Shown in pieces: positions 42,924 through 49,766 of a DNA stretch of 49,766 nucleotides. Position numbers and translations under genes: made by a program. Source of the stretch: Collinsella sp. (GTDB lineage: Bacteria > Actinomycetota > Coriobacteriia > Coriobacteriales > Coriobacteriaceae); NCBI GenBank assembly GCA_018368345.1, contig JAGZEK010000017.1, positions 1 through 49,766 on the forward strand. Reading direction: 5' to 3'. Below the pieces are notes generated by a model that saw only the letters and a program-made list of their open reading frames with translations, ran no database searches and was not told where the DNA came from. Position 1 is the stretch's first letter, and each line of letters opens with the position of its first letter.

Positions 42924-42982
42924 CTGTTCCCCTTTCGCATAGGCGCTATTGTACGCTTTAGCTGAGCAAAGTGCCTCAGCAA

Positions 42983-43044
42983 TGTTGATTGGGGACAGAC
43001 TTAAATGCGTGAAAACGCTCATTTAAGTCTGTCCCCAATCAACA
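42983..43044. repeat. REP-like palindrome with perfect 25-bp arms
   Basis: Positions 42983-43007 and 43020-43044 are perfectly complementary, around a 12-nt loop that itself pairs as CGT-GAAA-ACG. The arms contain GGGGACAGACTTAAATG. It lies between the ftsH terminator and the aminotransferase start, on the transcribed path of the latter. Confidence 0.9.
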
Positions 43045-43066
43045 GATGGCCCCATATCGCTCAAAA

Positions 43067-43100
43067 GAAAAAGCCTCCGCAGGTTTCCCCGCGGAGGCTT
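43067..43100 (-). terminator. Terminator of the tilS-hpt-ftsH cluster
   Basis: AAGCCTCCGC (43071-43080) and GCGGAGGCTT (43091-43100) are perfect arms; TTTCTTTT follows on the minus strand. Confidence 0.85.
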
Positions 43101-43112
43101 TCGTGACAAAGA

Positions 43113-45260
43113 TTACTCGTCGACGTCAGTATTGCCGTCGGCCTTCTTTTCGTCAGCGCTCTCGGCATCGTCAGCATCCTCGGATGCGGCTTCGGCATCC
43201 TCCTGCATGGCCGCCTGCGCAAAGGCCGCGGCATCAGCCGCCAGCTCCTCCTCGCTCATGCGAGGCGCACGCTTCTTGGCCGGCATACCGGCCGCCTTGG
43301 CATTGCGCTCCTCCTTGGCCGCCAGGATATCGCCCTCGCGCTCAAGGTAGGCATTCCACTCGTTGTCGAGCAGGGCGTTCACGGCGTCGCCTTCGACGGT
43401 CTCGCGCTCAAGCAGCACCTTCGCCATCAGATCGAGCTGATCGCGACGGGCATCCAAAATCTCGACCGCACGGCGATGGGCTTCGCGCATGATGCGCTGA
43501 ACCTCGATATCGATGCGGCGCGCCGTCTCCTCGGAGTAATCCTGGTGATCGGCATAGTCGCGACCCAGGAACACCTGATGTTGCGCCTCGCCAAACACTT
43601 GCGTGCCCAGCTCCTCGCTCATGCCCAGGCGCGTGACCATCTCGCGCGCCATCTTGGTCGCGCGCTCCAGATCGTTGCTCGCGCCCGACGTGATGTCGTC
43701 GCACATGAGTTCCTCGGCAACGCGACCGCCCAAAAACACGGCAAGCTCGTCGAGCATCTCGTTCTTGGTCTTGAGGAAGTGGTCCTCCTGCGGAAGCTGC
43801 AGCGTGTAGCCCAGGGCCTGACCGCGGCTGACGATCGAGATCTTATGAACCGGATCGGAATGCTCCAGGATGTGGCCCACCAGGGCGTGACCGCTCTCGT
43901 GGTAGGCAATCGTGGTGCACTCGGCTTCGGTCATCACACGACCCTTGCGCTGCGGACCGGCAATCACGCGCTCCATCGACTCCTCGACCTCGTCCATCGA
44001 GATCACGGAACGATGGCGGCGGGCAGCCAGCAGCGCAGACTCGTTGAGCAGATTTGCCAGATCGGCGCCGGTGAAGCCAACGGTCATCTGGGCGAGCTTC
44101 TCAAACTTCACGTCCTCGTCCATCGGCTTGTTCTCAGCATGCACGCGCAAGATCTGCTCGCGGCCCTTCACGTCCGGACGGTCGACCGTAACCTGACGGT
44201 CAAAACGGCCGGGGCGCAGCAATGCCGGGTCCAGAATATCGGGGCGGTTGGTCGCGGCGATCAGGATGACCGACTCGCTTTCCTCAAAACCGTCCATCTC
44301 GACCAGCAGCTGGTTGAGCGTTTGCTCGCGCTCGTCGTGACCGCCGCCCAAACCGGCTCCGCGCTGACGTCCCACGGCATCGATCTCGTCAATAAAGATG
44401 ATTGACGGAGCCTGAGACTTGGCCTCCTTAAAAAGGTCGCGCACGCGGCTGGCGCCGACACCCACGAACATCTCGACAAAGTCGGAACCCGAGATGCTAA
44501 AGAACGGCACGCCCGCCTCGCCGGCAACGGCCTTGGCCAGCAGGGTTTTACCGGTACCCGGAGGGCCAACCAGCAACACGCCGCGCGGAATCTTGGCGCC
44601 CAGCTTGCGATAGCGGTCCGGATCGCTCAAAAAGTCGCGAATCTCCTCGAGCTCCTCGACTGCCTCGTCCACACCGGCAACATCCTCAAACTTGACCTTG
44701 GGGCGCGTTGCCTCGTTGGTCTTGGCGTTGGTCTTGCCAAACTGCATGTTCCTGTTGTTGGCGCCCATCATCTGGCGCATAAAGTAGAACATGATGGCGA
44801 TCAGGGCGATCGTCGGAAGCACGCTCATCGCCAAGTCGCCCCAAAAATCGGGGTCATTGGTGTTGACGATGTACTTGGTATCGGGGTGCTCCGCCATAAG
44901 CTCGGCAAGCGAATCGGAGCCGACATAGGTCGAGGAGAAGCTCTTGAGCTCGCTCGTGTCACCCTTGTCCTTTTTCGTCTTCCAGTAATGACCCGCCACG
45001 CTTCCGTCTTGAACCGTATAGGTCAAATCTTCGACGCGATCCTGCTTAATGGCGTTGACCATCTCGCTCGTCGCGAGCTTTACGGTATTGCTGGAATTGG
45101 CAAAGCCGGAGCCCATGTTAAAGAAGGCGTAGCCCAGAAGCGCGCAAGCCAAAATAAAATACAGCCAGCCCGTACGCGTGGGCTTCTTGCCTCCGGGCAT
45201 CCCCGGGATCTTAGGCTCCCGGGGAGTCTGGGAATTGTTATCGTTACGGTCGTCGGGCAT
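43113..45260 (-). CDS. ftsH: ATP-dependent zinc metalloprotease FtsH
   Basis: The protein has 715 residues. Two membrane helices (about 32-50 and 143-165) flank an outer domain; the AAA+ module has Walker A GPPGTGKT (232-239), Walker B IIFIDEIDA (287-295) and the second region of homology ATNRPDILDPALLRPGRFD; the protease zinc site is HESGH (454-458). FtsH degrades damaged membrane proteins and short-lived regulators. The C-terminal 70 residues are an acidic tail typical of actinobacterial forms. GGAGG lies 11 bases before the ATG, and the upstream hpt stop is one base away. Confidence 0.97.
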   Translation of the reverse strand: MPDDRNDNNSQTPREPKIPGMPGGKKPTRTGWLYFILACALLGYAFFNMGSGFANSSNTVKLATSEMVNAIKQDRVEDLTYTVQDGSVAGHYWKTKKDKGDTSELKSFSSTYVGSDSLAELMAEHPDTKYIVNTNDPDFWGDLAMSVLPTIALIAIMFYFMRQMMGANNRNMQFGKTNAKTNEATRPKVKFEDVAGVDEAVEELEEIRDFLSDPDRYRKLGAKIPRGVLLVGPPGTGKTLLAKAVAGEAGVPFFSISGSDFVEMFVGVGASRVRDLFKEAKSQAPSIIFIDEIDAVGRQRGAGLGGGHDEREQTLNQLLVEMDGFEESESVILIAATNRPDILDPALLRPGRFDRQVTVDRPDVKGREQILRVHAENKPMDEDVKFEKLAQMTVGFTGADLANLLNESALLAARRHRSVISMDEVEESMERVIAGPQRKGRVMTEAECTTIAYHESGHALVGHILEHSDPVHKISIVSRGQALGYTLQLPQEDHFLKTKNEMLDELAVFLGGRVAEELMCDDITSGASNDLERATKMAREMVTRLGMSEELGTQVFGEAQHQVFLGRDYADHQDYSEETARRIDIEVQRIMREAHRRAVEILDARRDQLDLMAKVLLERETVEGDAVNALLDNEWNAYLEREGDILAAKEERNAKAAGMPAKKRAPRMSEEELAADAAAFAQAAMQEDAEAASEDADDAESADEKKADGNTDVDE

Positions 45261-45261
45261 C

Positions 45262-45810
45262 TTACGAATAAACCTCCGGTTTCAAAATGCCCAGATACGG
45301 AAGGTTACGATAGCGCTCGGCATAGTCGAGGCCGTAGCCCACCACAAAGGCATCGGGGCAATGGGTTCCAACATACTTGGGCGTGACGGCCGAGGTACGG
45401 TCCTCAACGTCCTTCCACAGGAAGGCGGCAACCTCCAGCGAAGCGGGCTTGCGGCTCTCGAGGTTCTTCATCAGATACTTGAGCGTCAGGCCCGAGTCCA
45501 GAATGTCCTCGACGATCAGCACGTCGCGACCGCGGATGTCGATATCCAGGTCCTTAATGATACGCACGATGCCCGAGGACTTCACACCGTCGCCATAGCT
45601 CGAAACAGCCATGAAATCGATGTTGGTCGGCAGCTCGATCTTGCGCATCAGGTCGCCCATAAAGACCACGGCGCCGCGCAGGACCGCAATCAGCACCAGA
45701 TCCTTACCCGCGTAGTCGCGAGTAATCTGCTCGCCTAGGCGAGAGACGATACCGTCGATATCCTCCTGCGTAAACAGAACCTTCTCGATATCCGGATGTT
45801 GAGAAGCCAT
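45262..45810 (-). CDS. hpt: Hypoxanthine phosphoribosyltransferase
   Basis: The protein has 182 residues, the standard length. DVLIVEDILDSGLTLKYL is the PRPP-binding motif and AVLRGAVVFMGDL the second conserved loop. It salvages hypoxanthine and guanine to IMP and GMP. AAAGGG precedes the ATG. The order tilS-hpt-ftsH is conserved in many Gram-positive bacteria, and the one-base gap to ftsH indicates co-transcription. Confidence 0.96.
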   Translation of the reverse strand: MASQHPDIEKVLFTQEDIDGIVSRLGEQITRDYAGKDLVLIAVLRGAVVFMGDLMRKIELPTNIDFMAVSSYGDGVKSSGIVRIIKDLDIDIRGRDVLIVEDILDSGLTLKYLMKNLESRKPASLEVAAFLWKDVEDRTSAVTPKYVGTHCPDAFVVGYGLDYAERYRNLPYLGILKPEVYS

Positions 45811-45957
45811 GACAACCCTTTCTTGTGCTTATCGCCCACGCACCGCCGCATGGACGCGAACTACACATTCTAGCAGCGCACGGGGTATATTTACCAGCAC
45901 GTGCGCCATCAGCGCGGGAATACCGTCAACGTCGCACAGAATAGCTGGCGCGAAGCG

Positions 45958-47499
45958 CTATTCCGCATCGACCACACGAAGCAGATATGCCACGCGCGTT
46001 GCGGCCGTGCATTTAAAACGCTCGTCCGCGCGAACGCCCGCGACCCATACTACGGCACCTCCCGGAGCCGTTCTTACCACGGGTACGCCAGAGCGGTCTG
46101 AAACAGGAATGCGCGCCTCGTTCAACAGGTCTGACACTTTCTTGCTTCGGCCGTTCATCCCCAACGGGCACATCACGTCTCCCGGCACAGGGCTATCCAC
46201 CCACAGGCGCGCCAATCGCGCCTCGGCGGGAATCTCCCCGCGCGAGCCGGCTAGCATCCGCTCGCTATCGCGGTCGGCGAACCCCAGGGCCGCCGCATCC
46301 ACCAAGGCCGCAACCTCTCCGGCAGCAGCAAGCTCGCGGGCACGGTGCACGATATCGCACCCCGGCTCCACAGCCATCGGCTCTGCTGTCAGCATACGCC
46401 CCGCCCCCAGCGGCAGACGACCGGGAACGGAGATCCAGTCGGCCACTAAGCCCTCGCGCGCCGCCGGGGCCTTGAGCGCCAGCATGCCAAACTCCACACG
46501 GGCATCAATTCCCGCAGGAAGCGTAACCGAGCCCGAGCCCGCAGCGACGCAGGCAAGTACCCGTTCTACATGCCGCATCTCCGGTCGCGCGTCGGGATCG
46601 ATACGCTTAATCGCCAACCGCACGATACGCCGTGCAATCACAACCTCAGCGGCGGCAAGACGGCGCGCATCGAGCACCAGTGCGCCCGCCGCCTCCTTGC
46701 GCAGGCAGCTTCGAAACGCCTGTGCCGAAAGCTGAGAAAGAAAGGCATCTTCGTCGCCCAGAATTTCGCAAGCGGCGCCAATCGTCTTACAGACGTTCGC
46801 GTTGCGCTGCGCCACCACCGGCATCACCCGATGGCGCACATAGTTGCGCAGGTACGAAACGTCCTCGTTGCTTTCATCTTCCCGCCACGGCTGACCGTGC
46901 ACCTGCAGATAGCTCACGAGCTCATCATGCGTGAGGTCGAGCAAGGGGCGCACCACAATGTTCCGACGGCGTGGAATGCTTGATAGACCCGCGGGACCCG
47001 ACCCTTTAATGGCATTCATCAAAAATGTTTCCGCGCGGTCCGACGAGGTATGCGCGGTACAGATACGAGCCGCCGTCCGCGGTGCGCCCGATTCGGCACA
47101 AAGTTCGCGAACATATCTCCGTGCCGCGGCATAGCGCACCTCGCGGGCCGCAGCCTCGATATTGCCCGATTCGTCATCAAAATAGGCATGCTCAACGCAC
47201 AGCGGCAAGCCGTATTGCACGCACAAATCACGTACAAAGGCCTCGTCGCCATCGGATGCCTCCCCGCGCAGATGATGGTTTACATGCAGCACGTGCAATC
47301 GCTCGCGCGCAATGGGAGCGACGCCGCGCCCGTCCTGAATATCCAGCTTTGATGTGCAAGCCATAAGGAGCAGCGCCGTCGAGTCCGCACCGCCTGATAC
47401 CATGAGCACTACGGGGGCAGCGGCCTGCCGCGTTGCCAGGGCGCTCTTATCCGTCCTCGGCGCGGCATGATGTCCATAGTGCTGAGATACCGTTGGCAT
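45958..47499 (-). CDS. tilS: tRNA(Ile)-lysidine synthase
   Basis: The protein has 513 residues. SGGADS (35-40) is the ATP pyrophosphatase loop; LHVNHHLRGEASDGDEAFV and AHTSSDRAETFLMNAIKGSG are the other N-type motifs. It adds lysine to C34 of tRNA-Ile so that it reads AUA. There is an extra N-terminal stretch of about 28 residues before the first strand, and a long C-terminal substrate-binding part. AGGAGG precedes the ATG. It starts the tilS-hpt-ftsH cluster, 147 bases ahead of hpt, and diverges from the YycJ-type gene with only 48 bases between starts. Confidence 0.95.
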   Translation of the reverse strand: MPTVSQHYGHHAAPRTDKSALATRQAAAPVVLMVSGGADSTALLLMACTSKLDIQDGRGVAPIARERLHVLHVNHHLRGEASDGDEAFVRDLCVQYGLPLCVEHAYFDDESGNIEAAAREVRYAAARRYVRELCAESGAPRTAARICTAHTSSDRAETFLMNAIKGSGPAGLSSIPRRRNIVVRPLLDLTHDELVSYLQVHGQPWREDESNEDVSYLRNYVRHRVMPVVAQRNANVCKTIGAACEILGDEDAFLSQLSAQAFRSCLRKEAAGALVLDARRLAAAEVVIARRIVRLAIKRIDPDARPEMRHVERVLACVAAGSGSVTLPAGIDARVEFGMLALKAPAAREGLVADWISVPGRLPLGAGRMLTAEPMAVEPGCDIVHRARELAAAGEVAALVDAAALGFADRDSERMLAGSRGEIPAEARLARLWVDSPVPGDVMCPLGMNGRSKKVSDLLNEARIPVSDRSGVPVVRTAPGGAVVWVAGVRADERFKCTAATRVAYLLRVVDAE

Positions 47500-47547
47500 T
47501 CGCTTCCTCCTCTATTCGTCCGCACCCATTGTATCCTTTGGAATCTT

Positions 47548-48357
47548 ATGTCTCGCCTGCACCTTCATATCCTCGGCAGCGGCTCAAAAGGCAACTGCGC
47601 ACTCGTCGAGGGGCCTCAGGGGCTCATCATGATCGACAACGGCCTGTCCCGCCGCGAGACACTTAAACGCATGGCGGAGCTTGGCCTCTCGGCAGACGAC
47701 GTCGCCGCTCTAGTAATCACCCATGAGCATGGTGACCATATCAAGGGGCTCGATGTATGGTGCAAGCACTGGCATGGTCCCCTCTTTGCCAGCAGGGACA
47801 CCCTTTCATGCAAAGAAAACCTCGCGCACCTGCCCGTAGAGGAATTTGACCCCGGCGACACGCTCCCCATTGCCGGCATCCACGTGCAAACCTACTCAAC
47901 ATCGCACGATGTCATCAATCCTGTCGGCTATCGATTTAATGCTCTCGATGATTCCATTGGGTTTGCCACCGACACCGGAGAGTTATCGAGCAAGGCCATA
48001 GGCATCCTCAAAGACTGTCGAGTTCTCGCGCTCGAAAGTAACCACGATGTAACTATGTTACGCGAAGGACCGTACCCACGCTTTCTTCAGGAGCGCATCC
48101 TGTCCACAAAGGGGCATCTCTCCAACAACCAGGCCGCCGAAGCCGCGCGCGAACTTGTTACCGATCGCACCGAACAGCTCATCGCCATGCATATCAGCCA
48201 GGACAATAATCGTCCAAGCCTTACCGTCAAAAGCTATGCCTACGCGCTTGATGCAAGTCTCGATGATGAACTCGGCAGTTCTGCCACCCGTCTTCAAGGG
48301 CCACGGAAGCTCTCGATACGCCCTGCAAGTCAGTATCAACCGACAACTATTCAATAG
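47548..48357 (+). CDS. Metallo-beta-lactamase fold protein, YycJ/WalJ-like
   Basis: The protein has 269 residues. LHILGSGSKGNCALVE at the N-terminus and the zinc motif HEHGDH (59-64) identify the YycJ group of nuclease-like metallo-beta-lactamase proteins; GFATDTGE and LESNHDVTML are further metal-site segments, and HLSNNQAAEAA is typical of the C-terminal part. In Firmicutes it has a role in DNA or cell-wall coordination. The ATG at 47548 has no good binding site and the leader is very short. Confidence 0.9.
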   Translation: MSRLHLHILGSGSKGNCALVEGPQGLIMIDNGLSRRETLKRMAELGLSADDVAALVITHEHGDHIKGLDVWCKHWHGPLFASRDTLSCKENLAHLPVEEFDPGDTLPIAGIHVQTYSTSHDVINPVGYRFNALDDSIGFATDTGELSSKAIGILKDCRVLALESNHDVTMLREGPYPRFLQERILSTKGHLSNNQAAEAARELVTDRTEQLIAMHISQDNNRPSLTVKSYAYALDASLDDELGSSATRLQGPRKLSIRPASQYQPTTIQ

Positions 48358-48369
48358 CCCCTCAAGACA

Positions 48370-48405
48370 ACAAAAGGGGGCTGGGAATCACTTCCCAGCC
48401 CCCTT
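48370..48405. terminator. Bidirectional terminator between YycJ-type and hsp20 genes
   Basis: AAGGGGGCTGGGAA (48374-48387) and TTCCCAGCCCCCTT (48392-48405) are perfect arms around a 4-nt loop; the minus strand continues with TTGTTG. Confidence 0.85.
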
Positions 48406-48437
48406 AACTCATACTCTCGATTGAAGCAGAGCCATCG

Positions 48438-48869
48438 TTAGTCGATGGAGATCTTCGTGACGTTCTTCTTCTCGACGATCTTAGGAACCGTAACGGTCAG
48501 GATGCCGTCAGCATACTTTGCAGAGAGGCCCTCGCTCGAAGCGTCCTTCAGATATACGCCACGCGTCGCGCTGTACGAGCTAAACTCCTTCTGGAGGAAG
48601 TTCTTACCCTCGTTTTCGGCGCTCTCCTCGACGTTCACGCTGATGGACAGGCGACCCTCATTGAGCTCAACGTCGATGTCATCCTTGGCGACACCGGTCA
48701 GATACGCCTTGACCTCGTAGCCATCGCCCTTGTCCTCAACGTCAACGGGGAACGCCTTGGAGGCAATCGAGTTGTTTGCAAGGTCGGTCATATCATCAAA
48801 CAGATCGAACAGCGAGCTAGCAGAAGGACGAACGCCAAAAACCGAACGATAAGGAACCATGCTTGCCAT
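48438..48869 (-). CDS. Hsp20/alpha-crystallin family small heat-shock protein
   Basis: The protein has 143 residues. The alpha-crystallin domain spans about 38-143, with AYLTGVAKDDIDVELNEGRLSI and the C-terminal ADGILTVTVPK, the classic GxLxxxxPK-like ending. It acts as an ATP-independent holdase. AAGGAG at the right distance supports the ATG at 48869 instead of 48902. The AT-rich upstream region has an 8-bp inverted repeat (TATATATG, 48936-48943, with CATATATA, 48957-48964) but no recognisable HAIR or CIRCE element. Confidence 0.93.
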   Translation of the reverse strand: MASMVPYRSVFGVRPSASSLFDLFDDMTDLANNSIASKAFPVDVEDKGDGYEVKAYLTGVAKDDIDVELNEGRLSISVNVEESAENEGKNFLQKEFSSYSATRGVYLKDASSEGLSAKYADGILTVTVPKIVEKKNVTKISID

Positions 48870-49105
48870 GTTTACCACTCCTTTTAAGGACTGCCGAGCC
48901 ATCTTCTAGGTGACTGGGACTTCTTTTGACGCTCTTATATATGCCCACCCAGTGCCCATATATACATCGACTATAAAGTTTTTTGAGTCCAGTACTATAA
49001 GCATATCTAAGTGTGTATGACTCAGGTTTTAGTAAGGTTAAGGTTCTTTGAACCAGAGCTTAAATAACAAGTATGTTCGCAGCTACAAATAACAAGGGGC
49101 TTACA

Positions 49106-49138
49106 ATGAGCGCGTACACGTTGTTGGTAACGAGCTAA
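49106..49138 (+). CDS. Possible 10-codon leader peptide
   Basis: ATG AGC GCG ... AGC TAA encodes MSAYTLLVTS. AAGGGG lies seven bases upstream with good spacing. Its stop codon overlaps the AAAGGG site of the next gene, whose ATG is eight bases on. That layout suits translational coupling. Confidence 0.35.
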   Translation: MSAYTLLVTS

Positions 49139-49146
49139 AGGGCATC

Positions 49147-49614
49147 ATGGACGACCAAAACCAGAACAATATGTTTATGCCGACGCAGGGCGAAGATACT
49201 TCTACGCAGCCGCCACGGTTCCATCGCCCCCACATCTCGCAAGAGCCCATCAATGACCCAGAGCCCGATTATGTGACGAGAAACCGATATCAAACGCTCG
49301 AGGATGCCCAAACGGGACGTAAACATATGGGCGTCGCCTCGGGAGACCCTGTATATCTGAAAGACGCACCATTATCTAAAAACAGCGCAGCTAGTGATGA
49401 GCCGATGAAAGCATCCGCCGTCCATCAACAAAGAGGGCCTCGACCCAAGCAAACCTTGACGCATTCGGCTCGCTATCTCGAAACGCCAAAACAGGGAAAG
49501 TCAATCTTCGTTTCGTCAAGTAAACGACGCAAGCAGCATCAGCTGACAATTCTGCTTTTGACCATTGCGGCCATAGCAGTTGCCCTTGTTATACGATTTA
49601 TTTTCTTTAAATAA
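49147..49614 (+). CDS. Small tail-anchored membrane protein of unknown function
   Basis: The protein has 155 residues. The first 125 are hydrophilic and probably disordered, rich in Gln, Pro and Ser (QNQNNMFMPTQGEDTSTQPP). A basic patch (SSKRRKQHQ) leads into one C-terminal membrane helix (LTILLLTIAAIAVALVIRFIFF) ending one residue before the stop, here split as LTILLLTIAAI and AVALVIRFIFF. Such a shape suggests a cytoplasmic domain tethered to the membrane. No family is recognised. AAAGGG precedes the ATG. Confidence 0.75.
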   Translation: MDDQNQNNMFMPTQGEDTSTQPPRFHRPHISQEPINDPEPDYVTRNRYQTLEDAQTGRKHMGVASGDPVYLKDAPLSKNSAASDEPMKASAVHQQRGPRPKQTLTHSARYLETPKQGKSIFVSSSKRRKQHQLTILLLTIAAIAVALVIRFIFFK

Positions 49615-49682
49615 AGGCTCAATACCGAAAACAACAAGATCGTCTGGTGTAATTGAGTCATTTACGCCCCGTAAACGCAAAA

Positions 49683-49710
49683 AAGGGGGAGGCCGCGAGG
49701 CCTCCCCCTT
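49683..49710. terminator. Bidirectional terminator near the right edge
   Basis: AAGGGGGAGGCC (49683-49694) and GGCCTCCCCCTT (49699-49710) are perfect arms with a GCGA loop; the minus strand continues with TTTTTTGCG. Confidence 0.85.
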
Positions 49711-49711
49711 C

Positions 49712-49766
49712 TCAGTTCAAGCGTACGGCTCGGTGCCGTCCACCGGTCAGCGGCGCCCTGGCCTCC
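49712..49766 (-). CDS. Possible 3' end of a gene on the minus strand (cut by window edge)
   Basis: One minus-strand frame is open from the edge to a TGA at 49712-49714, encoding 17 residues ending in HRAVRLN, and is followed at once by a terminator. Length is too short to be sure or to name a family. Confidence 0.3.
   Translation of the reverse strand, partial: EARAPLTGGRHRAVRLN

Noticed and set aside
48870..49146. HAIR (HspR) or CIRCE element upstream of hsp20
   Set aside because: Only a partial TTGAGT half-site is present near 48980; no matching second half at the right distance was found.

Overview
The window is one contiguous piece of a high-GC bacterial chromosome. Gene content, AAGGAG-type ribosome binding sites and protein character fit a gut coriobacterium, most likely Collinsella (Actinomycetota). 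That is a judgement from protein style, because no rRNA or other phylogenetic marker is present. About 44 genes are supported, including one tRNA. Most of the sequence is housekeeping and nutrient uptake. I see no prophage, insertion sequence, plasmid module or CRISPR array.

Layout. 1-3.6 kb: tail of an unknown gene, a TadA-glycerate kinase fusion, tRNA-Ser(UGA), a TetR regulator and a LemA protein. 4-12.7 kb: ilvE, a DedA membrane protein, cysE, a MarR-controlled heterodimeric ABC exporter, a small unknown protein and a nitroreductase. 12.7-19 kb: a membrane protein beside a regulator with a degenerate AAA+ domain, a YeiH-type exporter divergent from a GntR regulator, and glmS. 19-22 kb: a LacI regulator, a HAD phosphatase and larE. 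22.3-29.7 kb: a six-gene sugar operon (fructose-family PTS EIIBC and EIIA, GatZ/KbaZ-like protein, small transaldolase, split transketolase) divergent from its LacI regulator. 29.8-34.1 kb: a secreted nuclease and an aldo-keto reductase/MFS pair divergent from a LysR regulator. 34.2-41.6 kb: an EF-G-like GTPase, an amino-acid ABC transporter, a TrmA/RlmD-type methyltransferase and a PHP-domain protein. 41.7-49.7 kb: an aminotransferase, the tilS-hpt-ftsH cluster, a YycJ-type metallo-beta-lactamase fold protein, an Hsp20 and a small tail-anchored protein.

The gaps between genes are the most unusual part. Two long nested palindromes (125 bp and 151 bp, the latter with perfect 41-bp arms) and a set of smaller palindromes sharing a GGGAC(A/T)G core lie between genes. 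Two of the small ones flank glmS as inverted copies, and a 41-nt exact inverted repeat brackets the LacI/HAD/larE block. The sugar operon carries a possible H-type pseudoknot between its first two genes.

Several operator candidates are visible: paired direct repeats on the MarR promoter, a motif shared by the ilvE and amino-acid ABC promoters, tandem TGGTAT half-sites upstream of glmS, and a 14/16 match to parS. Functional calls for the core enzymes rest on clear motifs. Substrates of the transporters and of the sugar operon are inference.
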